Origin: Terramyces sp. JEL0728
Taxonomy: Eukaryota > Chytridiomycota > Chytridiomycetes > Rhizophydiales > Terramycetaceae
NCBI GenBank assembly: GCA_027603945.1
Contig: JADIIU010000006.1
Span: forward strand, 62,001-126,000
DNA length: 64,000 nucleotides
Direction of reading: 5' to 3'
Positions 9,268 to 19,794 of the stretch are shown here, one piece after another. Under the pieces are notes generated by a model that did no database searches, was not told the origin of the DNA, and was given only the letters and a program-made list of their open reading frames with translations. Position numbers and translations under genes: made by a program. The number at the start of each line of letters is the position of its first letter. Position 1 is the first letter of the stretch.

Positions 9268-10866
9268 TTAATGCAATATTGTTCCCGACTTTTTCATTTC
9301 TAATTTTGAAGCATCTCCTTTTTCAACAGTCTTTTCGTTGACAGTACCAGTAGTAATATTGGAGCTTGGTTGCATAGTAGTGCTGAATTTCAGCTGTGAA
9401 ACCCTCTTGATTGACTGCGTAATTTGGACAGTAAATGCTGAATGCAATATCAACGAAAGAGTGTTGTAAGCAGACATGTTCATGGCAACAAAGTCGTCAT
9501 AATAAACTGCTGAATAGCTATTAAGGTAATTGGAGGTTAGGTAGAACACAAAGCAGCAAAGGTTGCCGAATAGCAGTGGAATCAAATATGGATCAGCAGC
9601 TTGTAGGATTTTAAGTCTCCGCCATGATCTGCCTTGGTCAAATACTGCTAGAACTTTCAGCGAAACAGCAATGGGAACTCCACTATTCCATAGCAGCATG
9701 AAAAATATCCAATATACTTTAAACGGAGCCCATCGAGAAATAACATCTTGTACTTGGTCAGGAGGGCAGTATCCTGGTCCGCAAGCAGTCCAATAGTAGT
9801 AGTAAATAGGAATTTGGAAACAAACATTGACAAGTAATACGGCAATAGTGATTGCAATTTTGTAGATAGATTTCCGGATCTGGAATGCAGAAAACAAGAT
9901 CGTGTTGGTTATCCATACACTGCAAAGCGTGGCAAGAGCAGCAGCAATATTCATCGCTTCGCCTACTGCGGCTTCTTGTTCATTGCTTGGAAACCTGTCG
10001 ATAAAATCCCACATTTTAAGAATCGGCCAGATAAACCAAAACGTTTGACAAACAATTGTCAGCAATACAACTGGCTTTAGATTTTTCAAATTTGCCCTGT
10101 TCAAATATAAAGTCCAGCAAAGCATAAATGCAGCTATTAAAATACACAAGCAATAGACAGCCAGGGCCACTGCACAGCTGGGGTAGTTGAAATATGGCAT
10201 TACCAAGCTATACGGAAAATAAGCTTGCCAGGTCACATACATGGTCGCCTCTGTAATAGTAGCCAATTGGGCTACAAAATCACCTGCAATTGAAGAGGAA
10301 AATGTCTGATTCAGGCCATTGAGTATAAATTGTTCAGAGAACCCACTGCAGCCAGTATCGTTGTAAATAGTAAGTGTTCCATCGGCAGAGCAGCTGAACC
10401 AATCGTCAACGCATGTATCTGCCTGTGGTTGTAAATAAATTATGCTGTATCCAAAGAGTTGGGAATTGTCTGAAAAATCCACTCTGTTCATTCGGCAGTA
10501 CTTTTCGCCCAGCATAACTTTGGGGAGGTAATGGTTCACTTGGTTAATTTCATCAAAGTATTGTGGGGCACCACTGAGGTAAGGAAAAGAAAAGGTTGCG
10601 TTGAGGGAGGTGTAACAGCAGCTATACGGAAGATGCACAACTTCAGGCAAGTACCCGCAAGATCGTATGTCATACAGCCAGTAATTGACATAGATGTAGA
10701 ATGGAGACCAAGTTTCGTTTGGAAGGAACCAACCATCTTGGAAATTCTGTTCGTTGAACACGTACAGGCTAGGAGGTGCTCCTTTGCAGTTTTCGGTTAG
10801 GTATTGCGATTCCAGGACGTAAAATGCAGCACTGGAACCGATTAGAGCGGATAGCATAATCTTCAT
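9268..10866 (-). CDS. 7TM receptor-like protein with cysteine-rich ectodomain, copy A
   Basis: One exon encodes 532 residues. A short N-terminal hydrophobic signal is followed by about 200 extracellular residues with conserved cysteines, including YLSGAPQYFD and TCVDDWFSCSADGT. Seven membrane helices then run from about residue 228 to 480, followed by a hydrophilic tail rich in lysine and threonine. A paralogue lies at 42030-43685 with the same layout. The topology fits a G-protein-coupled receptor, but I recognise no known class and no ligand. The TAA stop overlaps an AATAAA. Confidence 0.75.
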   Translation of the reverse strand: MKIMLSALIGSSAAFYVLESQYLTENCKGAPPSLYVFNEQNFQDGWFLPNETWSPFYIYVNYWLYDIRSCGYLPEVVHLPYSCCYTSLNATFSFPYLSGAPQYFDEINQVNHYLPKVMLGEKYCRMNRVDFSDNSQLFGYSIIYLQPQADTCVDDWFSCSADGTLTIYNDTGCSGFSEQFILNGLNQTFSSSIAGDFVAQLATITEATMYVTWQAYFPYSLVMPYFNYPSCAVALAVYCLCILIAAFMLCWTLYLNRANLKNLKPVVLLTIVCQTFWFIWPILKMWDFIDRFPSNEQEAAVGEAMNIAAALATLCSVWITNTILFSAFQIRKSIYKIAITIAVLLVNVCFQIPIYYYYWTACGPGYCPPDQVQDVISRWAPFKVYWIFFMLLWNSGVPIAVSLKVLAVFDQGRSWRRLKILQAADPYLIPLLFGNLCCFVFYLTSNYLNSYSAVYYDDFVAMNMSAYNTLSLILHSAFTVQITQSIKRVSQLKFSTTMQPSSNITTGTVNEKTVEKGDASKLEMKKSGTILH

Positions 10867-11035
10867 TTGATTTTAATAATGGATTTTCGAATGATTTTTG
10901 CTCCATTATTATTCAGACAATATCGCGCATACGTCATTCATAGCTCCGCAAATTCCTCCAGCCGTTATTGGTGATTATCCACTAAAATTTAGCACAGCTA
11001 TACTTCCAAAATCAAATATATATTTTATTCATATT

Positions 11036-12011
11036 CTACTTTTTGTCAGTGTATTGTGCAATTAATGGAATCATTTGTTGAGCAACAGTGTAAGAGAAGA
11101 TAAGCTTTGGTCCAACAACTAAAATTTTAGGAGTCAATCCCTATTGGTTAAATATACAGCACCTTGAAGAAAGAAGCTACTCCTTCCTTGGCAATCATTT
11201 CTTTTACGATGGTCCATCCTCCTGCGCCTTCAGATGCAGATTTAGCTTGAATTCTTGTTTTAATAACATCAAGTGGAGCTGAAATAGTAATAGAAGCAAC
11301 AGCACCTGCAATTGATGCGACAAAGTTGTGGAATAATGTAGCCTTAGAGTAATCTTCCAATTTGAATAAATGCTCCTTTACTGCAGCAGACGCACCAAAC
11401 AATGCAAACGATCCAGGTGCATTTCTTGCAGCAGTCCAAGAAGCTCCTCTATATAGCGAAAATCCTTCTTCTCGAAGAATAGTCCATGCAGACTTGCCTC
11501 CATATTCCTTTGCGGCAACCTGCATCTTGATTTTCAATGCGTCCAAGGGCAACAATACGATTTCACCAATTCCAATGATACTTCCTGCAGTCGCGTGCAT
11601 TACAGTTTTAGAATGTTTTTCGCTGAATAAGGACTTGAATGTAGACTTGTGGTTCTTGTTTAAATAATCATTGACGAATGGCTGACCTCCAAATTTGTAC
11701 ATTCGTTGCAAGATCTTGTACCCAGCGGCAGCTCCTAATCCTGGGAAAAGCGACATGTACTTTCTTAATGAGCCTTTTTGAGCAGCGTCCTACCATTAAT
11801 TCCAATATACCTTAAATATTACAGAGTTTAAACTGCTCATGCTGTTAGAAAATGGAATTTCTGGCCCAAATATTCTTTGTTTGTTGTTCATTAATCTTTT
11901 AGCGACTGTATCGACCGGGTGGAATCCAAGTAGCTCGAGAATACCTGAAGTCCCAGATCCTAATAAACGTGCAGTAACAGATTCTTTTGAATTCGATGAA
12001 GGAGGTGCCAT
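11036..12011 (-). CDS. GGC1: Mitochondrial GTP/GDP carrier
   Basis: Three exons with introns of 21 nt (11790-11810) and 22 nt (11141-11162) encode 310 residues, close to yeast Ggc1 (300). The three solute-carrier repeats carry the signature prolines: FHPVDTVAKRLM, LLPLDALKIKMQ and SAPLDVIKTRIQ. The Ggc1-specific stretches SLFPGLGAAAGYKILQRMYK and WTAARNAPGSFALFG are clear, and the last exon restores GLTPKILVVGPKLIFSY. In yeast the protein exchanges matrix GDP for cytosolic GTP across the inner membrane and affects iron homeostasis. Confidence 0.93.
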
Positions 12012-12312
12012 TTTCTGATGTAAAGTGCAGGAAAAAAAATATGATGCGGATGGTGATTCATCGTTGCAAATCCATCAAATTCCGAAACTGAGATTGAAAG
12101 CGAATGCGATATTGGTCAATAACGAGAAGCGTCTATAATTTATTCCGTTACGAGTATTGGATTTCCTGACTGCCAACAGAATGGTTTGGGAGAACATTAT
12201 ATTGCAATCAGCCGAGTTAATATTATCGAGAAAAAGTAAAGATCAACGTTGGAATGGTGATCCTACAGCTGAAATACCAAGCCAAATAATTTTCCTTGTC
12301 ATCAATCAAAAA
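12012..12312. other. Intergenic region between GGC1 and SDHAF2
   Basis: This is 301 bp between two divergent start codons. The SDHAF2 frame is open upstream to 12157 and includes an in-frame ATG at 12181. However, the ATG at 12313 begins a typical mitochondrial presequence and gives the normal family length, so I treat the upstream part as 5' UTR and promoter. Nothing else is seen. Confidence 0.4.
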
Positions 12313-12744
12313 ATGAAAAGCCTGAGGAGGATACTTCAATTTGCCAGATACAATTCATCCAACGAATTTATTCAAAAGTTTCCAACTTCAAAGGAGCCGC
12401 AGGTACCTTTTGCGTCTCCATTCCCATTCCTAAAACCAAAGAAACGCACCAATGAATCGCTGGAACATAAAAAAGCCAGACTCGTTTATTCATCAAGAAA
12501 GAGAGGGATCTTGGAAACTGATTTACTCTTATCATCGTTTTTCCACAAAAGATTGGAGAGTTTTGGAATGGACGAGTTGGAGCAATATGATGAATTGTTG
12601 AATGAAAACGATTGGGATATTTTCTACTGGGCTATCGGTGCCCGTAATGTCCCGGAAAGAATTGAAAAGATGGTATTCTGGGAGGATTTAGTAGAGCACT
12701 GCAAGAACAAGGAAAAGCAAATCGTGAAAATGCCGACATTATAA
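12313..12744 (+). CDS. SDHAF2: Succinate dehydrogenase assembly factor 2 (flavinylation factor)
   Basis: A single exon encodes 143 residues. The signature YSSRKRGILETDLLLSSF and YDELLNENDWDIFYWA define the SDHAF2/Sdh5 family, which helps attach FAD to the succinate dehydrogenase flavoprotein in the mitochondrial matrix. The start at 12313 gives an arginine-rich, acid-free presequence (MKSLRRILQFARYNSS). An in-frame ATG at 12181 would add 44 residues that do not look like a presequence. The TAA overlaps AATAAA. SDHC lies 3.5 kb away. Confidence 0.92.
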   Translation: MKSLRRILQFARYNSSNEFIQKFPTSKEPQVPFASPFPFLKPKKRTNESLEHKKARLVYSSRKRGILETDLLLSSFFHKRLESFGMDELEQYDELLNENDWDIFYWAIGARNVPERIEKMVFWEDLVEHCKNKEKQIVKMPTL

Positions 12745-12765
12745 TAAAATCACGGTAAAGATATA

Positions 12766-13552
12766 TTACAAGATAAATGGAATTAGTATTAACAATGGTT
12801 TCAAGCCATTTGCCATGTTAACTACAGGAGCACTGGTGGACGGATAGGAAGGGATTATTGGGCCAGTGGTATATACTGCGACCGGAGTTTGATATACTGC
12901 GCCGGGAGTGTTATATACTGCGCCGGGAGTGTTATATACTGCGCCGGGAGTAGCATATGTGTCTGAGGCAGATGTTGTAGCGGGTGCAACAGTGATCGTC
13001 TGCGCCATGTCTGGATAGGCAGGAATGGTTTGTGCCATTTGTATTGTTGCTGTTGTACTTGTAGTAGTGGTGGTTGTAGTAGTGGTTGTAGTCGATACCA
13101 CAGGAGCACTAACCATCAAATCTGCGCAAATGAATTTATCCTGAGGTGCATCCGCTGCAGACTGTACAATCTGTAAAGTTACGGGTGTTAATCCATTTAA
13201 TCCTGGAATTTGTGTTAAATCAATCGCAATAGTTGCTGGTCCAGGATTTGTAAAATTAGCAGTGAACAAGGAAGATGGAAAAACAGTTGGGTCATTTCCT
13301 GCTGCAGCGTTAATCCACAGTTCGGAATTCGAATCTGAATTCTCGATTGTGATGCTGAATTGTAGTGGTTGTAAAGTTCTTGGGCCAGGAACAGCTTTGC
13401 CTCCGCAAGGACCAACTAGTTGAGCGACTTGGTCTTCCGCTAGCTGTTAATAACATTTTACTTGCTGCTGTGGTTAGATTCCTAGATATTGGCGACTCTA
13501 GCTGTATGTGAGCTGCTGCCAAAGTAAACAGAGCCGATATTGTCAAACGCAT
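12766..13552 (-). CDS. BIM1/X325-like secreted copper protein, probably GPI-anchored
   Basis: Two exons with a 22-nt intron (13440-13461) encode 254 residues. A signal peptide (MRLTISALFTLAAA) appears to end just before a histidine, giving the mature N-terminus HIQLESP. With the GPCGGKAVPG motif this resembles the LPMO-like X325/BIM1 family, where the N-terminal histidine helps bind copper. The folded part ends near residue 145. A threonine-rich linker and tandem TPGAVYN repeats follow, then a hydrophobic C-terminal tail (LLILIPFIL) consistent with a GPI signal. Copper binding and cleavage site are inferred. Confidence 0.68.
12871..12951 (-). repeat. 21-bp tandem repeat encoding TPGAVYN
   Basis: Three near-identical 21-bp units plus a diverged fourth encode TPGAVYNTPGAVYNTPGAVY in the stalk of the copper protein. 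The length is a multiple of three, so copy-number change keeps the frame. It lies beside a threonine-codon run at about 13045-13100. Confidence 0.8.
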
Positions 13553-14091
13553 GCATCTCCTAACTCTGAGCTGGGTTCTTATAGAAATTGGTAATGTGGT
13601 GAGCCTGTCGTACTGAGTAAAGCCTGCCTAGCAAGCATGAACTAAAAAGGTAGGTTCAACTTTGATTGGCGTCACAGCAAAATAGGAAGCTTAAGGGTAT
13701 TGTAGTATTAAATTTGTGCTATAATCTTGATTTATCTTAATTTCTTTGAGAGGAGTTGGAGATGGTGACTTTACCAGCAACTGAAAGACTTTTTGTCAAT
13801 CTGCTTGCGCTTCCTAGTTCTTTCAGACGACTTTTTCTATCCTTTGACTCTCATTGCTGCAGATTTTCAATTTTGGCACCACGAAATGAATCGGATCCCC
13901 AGCCGTGCTGTCAAAATCAAAACAATCGGAAAACTAGTGGAACAGAAGCCGTCTATAACCCTCATGATTTATTGCAACCATCAATTCGATACCCATATGT
14001 CGCTTTTTCTCCCCAAGGAATTTTGGGATGAAACAATTCTGATTGCCACATAGCGCCTTCCTCGAAATTTACTTTTACAAAAATAACTAGA
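13553..14091. other. Long intergenic stretch with a possible small ORF
   Basis: About 540 bp lie between the copper-protein start and the PX-PB1 gene. The plus-strand frame from about 13769 to 14053 is open without an ATG near its beginning; the first in-frame ATG is at 13886 and would give 55 residues (MNRIPSRAVKIKTIGKLVEQ onward). I found no tiny intron linking it to the upstream ATG at 13762. It may be a small gene or non-coding upstream sequence. The rest shows nothing recognisable. Confidence 0.35.
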
Positions 14092-16191
14092 ATGGATAAA
14101 CCAATTAAACTGGCGCCTACTCTAGCTATGGTCAACGTAGTTTCAATGGACAAGGACAAGTACTACGAATTGCATGTAGTTCCCGCAACCAGTAGAAAAG
14201 ACAACTTCAGACCGCCTTATCAAATCAGAAGAAGGTTTTCAGATTTCATCACATTCCAAATCAAGCTAGAAACCCAGCTACGACATGAATTCACATTTGT
14301 GAGAGATACGCTTTTACATCCGGTGCATGGAAGGATATACCTGCCAATTTTACCGGCAGATTCGCTTGTTTCAGGACCAAAAGAACTTGAAAGAGTCAGG
14401 ATATTGGACGTATATGTCAAGGATTTGCTCGCACTACCCCAAGAATTGACCAGGAGGATGCTTGTGTCGACATTCTTTGGAGAATGGAAACATGATATCC
14501 AAAACAGCCCTGGGCCTGAAGATTTTATGAACTTTGATGCCTATATGCCTACAGCTTCAAATAATACCAATAGACAATCAGAAAAGACCTATATCAAGCC
14601 ACGCAAAGAATCTAGAAGTATAAACAGCAAATCAGCCTCACTTCCTCGACCAACTAGAACCGCTAAATCCCCAGGAACGGATAAGCCTTTGCCGGCTACT
14701 CCTCCAGTTGATTCCCCGTCTCCAATGTCTGCCGTCTCACAACCATCATTGCGGCACAAACCCACATATGAGGAATTTTGCACAGACTTGGCGGAAAGTT
14801 TGGGTGTCAGTCTCAACAAAAAGATTTCTGCGGAATCGCTGCGTGACACCATAATGGAATCCAAATCGCCAGAATCACTACAATCACCTGCTTATTCCCT
14901 TTACAAGAACGAAAACATCGAGTACGACAATGATACACTTCCAGGAACGCTTCCGTTGATTAGCAACCCGCTTAAATTAGAAATCCCTAAAGAAAGGTCC
15001 ATCTTGTCGCAAATATTTTCTGTGCAAAGCCAAGACACTATCCTAGACGACTTTTCTTTGGGAAGGATTCAGCTGGATAGTATGAAAAGTAGTGATACAA
15101 TCAAGGATGATACCATTAGCCACACACATACTGAAAAAGCCAGTTCCAGATATAGCCAAGAAACAGAAATTGATAGAGGCTCTATTATTCGTAGGATCAA
15201 AAGTGACAAATCAATATCCAAGTCTAAAATCAGAGAAGAATTGCGCATGAACTCGCAAAATGCGGCTATGCCAGATTTGATTTTACCAACAGTAAATCTT
15301 GAAAAAACAGTGGAAGAACCAAGGATCGCAAATCTCAAGAATTCTGCACTGGTATCCAGCAGACTTTCCATCTCTATTCCGTCCAGAAAAGAATCGAGAA
15401 ACTGGACTGCTTCCGCTCAAACATCTGCAAGTGATAAACCAAAGAATATTGCGATTATCAAACGATCAGAGTCCCCGGCAGTAAATAGCTCGCTGAATCC
15501 TACTACCAATGAAGAAAGCGCTGTTCAAAATGAATTGGAATACCAAGGTATCACTTCTCCATCCGATATTTTGAACGAGTACAACTATTCGCCGGTTATT
15601 ATTGGGTATACTTCTCACGACGGCCAAAAGGAATCAGGCTATGAATCTCTCCCTTATGAATCGCTTGATAGACAAACTAACAGGTCTGTTTCACCAACTA
15701 CAGAAAAGAGCAGAGATAGCATTGCAAAGGAAAGCATCAGCACCTTGCTTCGCGGTATCAAGAGAAGAAACAACTCCAAAGAAGAAGCTGAACAGCCTCC
15801 TGCAGCTGATACTGACACTAAAATCAGAAACCGCACTCTGCAAGATCTTTTGGCACTCCAGCAATCACTTCCAGCTACTGAAAATGGCGTTGGGAACTTT
15901 CTCACCCTCCGTTTAATCATTTCTACTGGCTCCACGGTCACTGTTCGGGTTGCAAAAACCATTGATATTGATACTCTGAGGGAAAAACTGTCCAGAAAGT
16001 GTACACTCTTGCCAGATTCTTTCAAGTGGAAGAAAACAGATTTGGATCAAGTATATCTATCCAGTATTTCGTACAGAGACCCAGATATGGAAATCCTTAC
16101 CATTGACGACCAGGAAGATTGGTTGGGCTGTCTCGATCACTGTCTCAACAATGGCAAACTCACACTGTTCATAAATGTACAAGAACTTTAA
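14092..16191 (+). CDS. PX-PB1 scaffold protein (Bem1-like without SH3)
   Basis: One exon encodes 699 residues. A PX domain occupies about residues 10-145, with RRRFSDFITFQIKLE and LPILPADSL typical of phosphoinositide-binding PX folds. A 450-residue serine-rich, probably disordered linker follows. A PB1 domain occupies the last 100 residues (about 602-699), ending in an acidic segment (DPDMEILTIDDQEDW) of the OPCA type. Yeast Bem1, a polarity scaffold that binds Cdc24 through PB1, has SH3-SH3-PX-PB1; no SH3 is visible here. The TAA overlaps AATAAA. Confidence 0.83.
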   Translation: MDKPIKLAPTLAMVNVVSMDKDKYYELHVVPATSRKDNFRPPYQIRRRFSDFITFQIKLETQLRHEFTFVRDTLLHPVHGRIYLPILPADSLVSGPKELERVRILDVYVKDLLALPQELTRRMLVSTFFGEWKHDIQNSPGPEDFMNFDAYMPTASNNTNRQSEKTYIKPRKESRSINSKSASLPRPTRTAKSPGTDKPLPATPPVDSPSPMSAVSQPSLRHKPTYEEFCTDLAESLGVSLNKKISAESLRDTIMESKSPESLQSPAYSLYKNENIEYDNDTLPGTLPLISNPLKLEIPKERSILSQIFSVQSQDTILDDFSLGRIQLDSMKSSDTIKDDTISHTHTEKASSRYSQETEIDRGSIIRRIKSDKSISKSKIREELRMNSQNAAMPDLILPTVNLEKTVEEPRIANLKNSALVSSRLSISIPSRKESRNWTASAQTSASDKPKNIAIIKRSESPAVNSSLNPTTNEESAVQNELEYQGITSPSDILNEYNYSPVIIGYTSHDGQKESGYESLPYESLDRQTNRSVSPTTEKSRDSIAKESISTLLRGIKRRNNSKEEAEQPPAADTDTKIRNRTLQDLLALQQSLPATENGVGNFLTLRLIISTGSTVTVRVAKTIDIDTLREKLSRKCTLLPDSFKWKKTDLDQVYLSSISYRDPDMEILTIDDQEDWLGCLDHCLNNGKLTLFINVQEL

Positions 16192-16238
16192 ATAAAATGA
16201 ACATACCACTATCAATTTAAGCGAATCAATTGGGTTTA

Positions 16239-16789
16239 TTAGTAAAAGAGAGCGAATGCAAGCGTTGCAAAAGTTGACAATCCCAGTACAATGTAACCGG
16301 TGTTGTATACACCCTTGAGTGTCAATTGGTTGGCGGTATCCCAAATCTATGTTAATCAAGTATTACCAAGTGTCTGATCCCATTGAAAGAGTGGAAAAAT
16401 AGTGGGAATCCAACAATTGCTTTTCCCAAGAATATAACAAAGCCTGGATAAGAATGAACATAGTTGACTATTACAGCTGCATCGACTGGTAAGACAGCAT
16501 AAGCACCAGCAACAAGATAGAGAATGCCAGCAATGCCAGCACCTGTGATACGGTGGAAACTAGACATGAGCCAAGTTAATTGTGGTTGGTAAATAGTCAA
16601 ATGAGGCGAGACTGGTCTTCCTAATCTTTCTGATTTCGAAAATGGCTCAATATCCAAAGTTGGTTTGCTTGCATCAGGATCATTAAAATTGGTTGTAACT
16701 GATCGACTGAAATTGTATCTGATTCCAAGCGCTGGGCGAACCGACAATCTGGCAAGTCTGTTGCAGTTGAATAATTGTCTAACCAACAT
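16239..16789 (-). CDS. SDHC: Succinate dehydrogenase cytochrome b subunit
   Basis: Two exons with a 20-nt intron (16347-16366) encode 176 residues. A basic mitochondrial presequence is followed by RPVSPHLTIYQPQLTWLMSS and SSFHRITGAGIAG, the SDHC family signature around the ubiquinone site. Three membrane helices follow, with the haem-ligand region FHSFNGIRHL just before the intron. It anchors complex II in the inner mitochondrial membrane. The TAA overlaps AATAAA. The start codon is 48 bp from the divergent MDL1 start. Confidence 0.95.
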
Positions 16790-16837
16790 TTTCGTTTAAG
16801 ATGAGAAAATAATTTTCCCCGCGTGATATTTGCGCAT

Positions 16838-18888
16838 ATGTTCAATTACAGCTTCAGCAGAGCTGGGATATTCATTCGATTAAACCCATGTAAAAATATC
16901 AGTAAATTAAATTATCGTTCCAGCGTTCGGTTCAATTCCACACAAGCCAAGAAACAGAAATCATTAAAGGATCAATTAATGCCCTTTTGGCCCTATGCTA
17001 AACCGGAAACTAAAATTGTTATTGCATCGATTGGGCTATTACTTGTTAGTTCTACAGTTACAATGTCTGTGCCATTTTCAATGGGGGCGATTATTGATAT
17101 CGTAATGGCCGATGCAGGAGCGGATACAACAGATTTTGATAAACCAAAATTGAACGATAGTTCCGGCGCAGACCCGGTTGGTTTTATGAATTCAAAGAAT
17201 AATTCCACGTTATTAAAGACTCTTTTGGAAAAAACTGGATCTCTATCAGCGCTATTCAGCGTACTAGTCGGTGTCTTTGTCGGTAATTATCACTAATACA
17301 AAGTTGGAGCGGCTGCAAATGCGGGAAGGCTGATTTTAATGACTAAAGCCAGCGAAAGAGTGATTACAAGGTTAAGAAACACACTGTTCAATCGAGTCAT
17401 GAAGCAGGACATTTCTTTTCATGATAAATTGCAGAGCAATGAATTGATTAGCAGATTGTCCACCGATACCGTGGTTGTTGGAAGAACTCTAACTAATAAT
17501 ATTGCTGACGGGCTTAGAAGCTTGGTTATGGCTAGTACAGGGTTAGGAGCTATGCTATATGTCAACGTCCAACTAACAATGACTATCATGTTGATTGTTC
17601 CGGCAATTTCAATAGCGGCTGTTACTTATGGCAGATATGTCCGTGGGCTTGCAAAGAAGACTACTGATGCATCTGCAGAACTGACAAAGCTGTCTGGAGA
17701 AAAGCTGCAGCACTTGCGTACTGTCAGAGCGTTTGCAAAAGAAGACGCCGAAATTGACAGGTTTGATGATTTAATATAGGTATAATGAAAAGGCGGAAGA
17801 CGTATACCAGTTGGGAATGCAACAAGGATACGCATCAGCAACGTTTTTCTCTTTGATGGGATTCTCTGGAAATATTGTTATTCTTGCTATTCTGTACTAT
17901 GGAGGTTCGCTGGTCAACAGCGGGTTGATATCTATTGGCGAGCTTACTAGTTTCTTCCTATACACAATATATGGTATACTCTGCTAATACTAGTTGGTTC
18001 ATCGTTGGTTGGTCTTAGTTCTTGGTATACAGACCTGAACAAGGGTGCTGGTGCTGGCGATAGAATATTTTCACTGATTAACGAACCTGCACAGATTGAA
18101 AAAACAAGTAATATGAATTTGATTTAGTGGGCAAGAAACTTGAAAAGCTTGAAGGAAATATTGAATTTAAAAATGTTGCATTTTCTTATCCAACAAGAGC
18201 AGAATCCAAGATATTGAGCGATTTGAGTTTCTCACTTAGCCCTGGGGAACATGTTGCAATTGTCGGCCATTCAGGATCTGGAAAGAGCACTATCACCCAA
18301 TTGCTACTTCGATTTTACGACCCTGAACAAGGCTCAATAACTATTGATGATGTTCCATTAAGCGAAATCGATCCTGTTTGGATGCGTGGGTCTTTAATGG
18401 GCTTAGTATCGCAAGAACCTACTCTATTCTCAGACACTGTGAAGGAAAACATCAGATACGGAAGGCCAGATGCCACGGACGAACAAGTAATCGAAGCAGC
18501 AAAGAAAGCAAATGCCCATGACTTTATTACCTCTTTCCCACTCGGGTACGATACTCATTTGGGAGATAGAGGCCAACAAATTAGCGGTGGCCAAAAACAA
18601 AGGATAGCAATTGCAAGGGCACTCTTAAAGAACCCAAGAATTCTAGTACTAGATGAAGCAACATCAGCCTTAGATAACGCTTCGGAGGTCTTGGTACAGG
18701 AAGCCCTGGATAGACTCATCCAAGGCCGGACTGTAATTACAATTGCGCATCGTCTCAGCACAATTCAAAAGGCTGACCGTATATTTATGCTTGGAAAAGG
18801 CAAGGTTATGGAATCTGGAACGTATAAAGAGTTGATTGCAAAGAATGGCCACTTTGCAGCTCTTATTGGTGAAGAAATAACTGAATAA
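16838..18888 (+). CDS. MDL1: Mitochondrial half-ABC transporter, Mdl1/ABCB10 type
   Basis: Five exons with introns of 21, 19, 20 and 20 nt (17283-17303, 17761-17779, 17974-17993, 18108-18127) encode 656 residues. A presequence is followed by a six-helix ABC membrane domain. The nucleotide-binding domain fills the last 250 residues: Walker A GHSGSGKST, signature ISGGQKQR, Walker B ILVLDEATSALD and H-loop TIAHRLST. The family exports peptides or other substrates from the matrix in yeast. The stop TAA sits inside AATAAA (18884-18889). An upstream in-frame GTG at 16823 is not used as start here. Confidence 0.92.
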
Positions 18889-18942
18889 ACTGTCACATTA
18901 ACATAATTCCATCTATTGAATTACTTTTTCCAAAAAAATCAA

Positions 18943-19424
18943 ATGAAGGAGATAGCAAAAAGATATTTCTCCATAAACAACCTGGAATACAAAGTATTAC
19001 CAAATACACCGCAGATATACCATTCCAAGGAATTCGTAATTGAAAAAAAGAGCAAGTTTATGGCACATGTAGCGACAATAAGATCCATGGAAGACATTGC
19101 CCTCGTTCACACCAGCATATTATCCAACAAGTAATTAAACCTAACAAGGCGGATAATGAAAGCTACTCATAATACAAATGCGTATAGATTTGAAAAAGAC
19201 GGAAAGGAACTGCAGGTTTGTTTTATTTCAGTTAGGGGTCTGACTGTGATGGAGAAACTGGAGCGGGTATAAAGCTTCTGCAAATGCTCCGAGGGTATAA
19301 CGTGAATAATGTATATGTAGTTGTTACGCGTTGGTATGGAGGTGTGAAAATTGGCCCATCGCGATTTAGAGTGATAAATAATACTGCAGCGACTGTACTG
19401 CGGGATAACAACTATATAAAATAG
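18943..19424 (+). CDS. IMPACT/YIH1-family (UPF0029) protein, short form
   Basis: Three exons with introns of 18 nt (19131-19148) and 20 nt (19216-19235) encode 147 residues. The restored sequence KATHNTNAYRFEKDGKELQG then SDCDGETGAGIKLLQMLR and VVVTRWYGGVKIGPSRF is the UPF0029 domain shared by IMPACT/Yih1. The RWD domain of full-length IMPACT is absent, so this resembles short family members. The 18-nt intron is among the two shortest found here. The exact role is unknown; full-length relatives regulate Gcn2. Confidence 0.88.
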
Positions 19425-19794
19425 AGCTGCAATTACAAATTGCGTGTTGAAAACAAGAAATCTTATTGAATAGCAGTACTTAACAGTTGAGTGGACTGAT
19501 GCTTTATACTTAATTGACGTGGTTGAGTAGTCTCTGGGCTGAAATGCACGTGGTCTGACAAGTATTTCAATGAATGGTTGACATATTCACAGATTGAACA
19601 GCGAGGTGGATAGAATGGTAACTGCTACTGAAGAATGCTGGGATTGACACAGTATGCTCTTAGTGATGGACTGAGTTGAAGCATCTTATTGAGCTGGACT
19701 GAAGAGGTAAAAAGGTGATCTGTATAACGTGGGTTAACTGATCCAATATTGAAAATGATTTGCAAAAAAATATTTTTTATGACTGATGTTGAAA
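19425..19794. other. 370-bp non-coding interval, CTGA-rich
   Basis: This is the longest gap between convergent genes in the window; the others I measured with confidence are about 1-90 bp. Neither strand has a convincing frame. The plus strand is rich in CTGA, TTGA and GGACTGA words (for example near 19495, 19668 and 19696). It may be an extended 3' UTR of the RRM gene or a non-coding RNA; no box C/D or tRNA structure could be assigned. Confidence 0.4.

Noticed and set aside
13962..14159. Minus-strand frame with a membrane-like helix
   Set aside because: It overlaps the start and first codons of the well-supported PX-PB1 gene and has no intron or family support.
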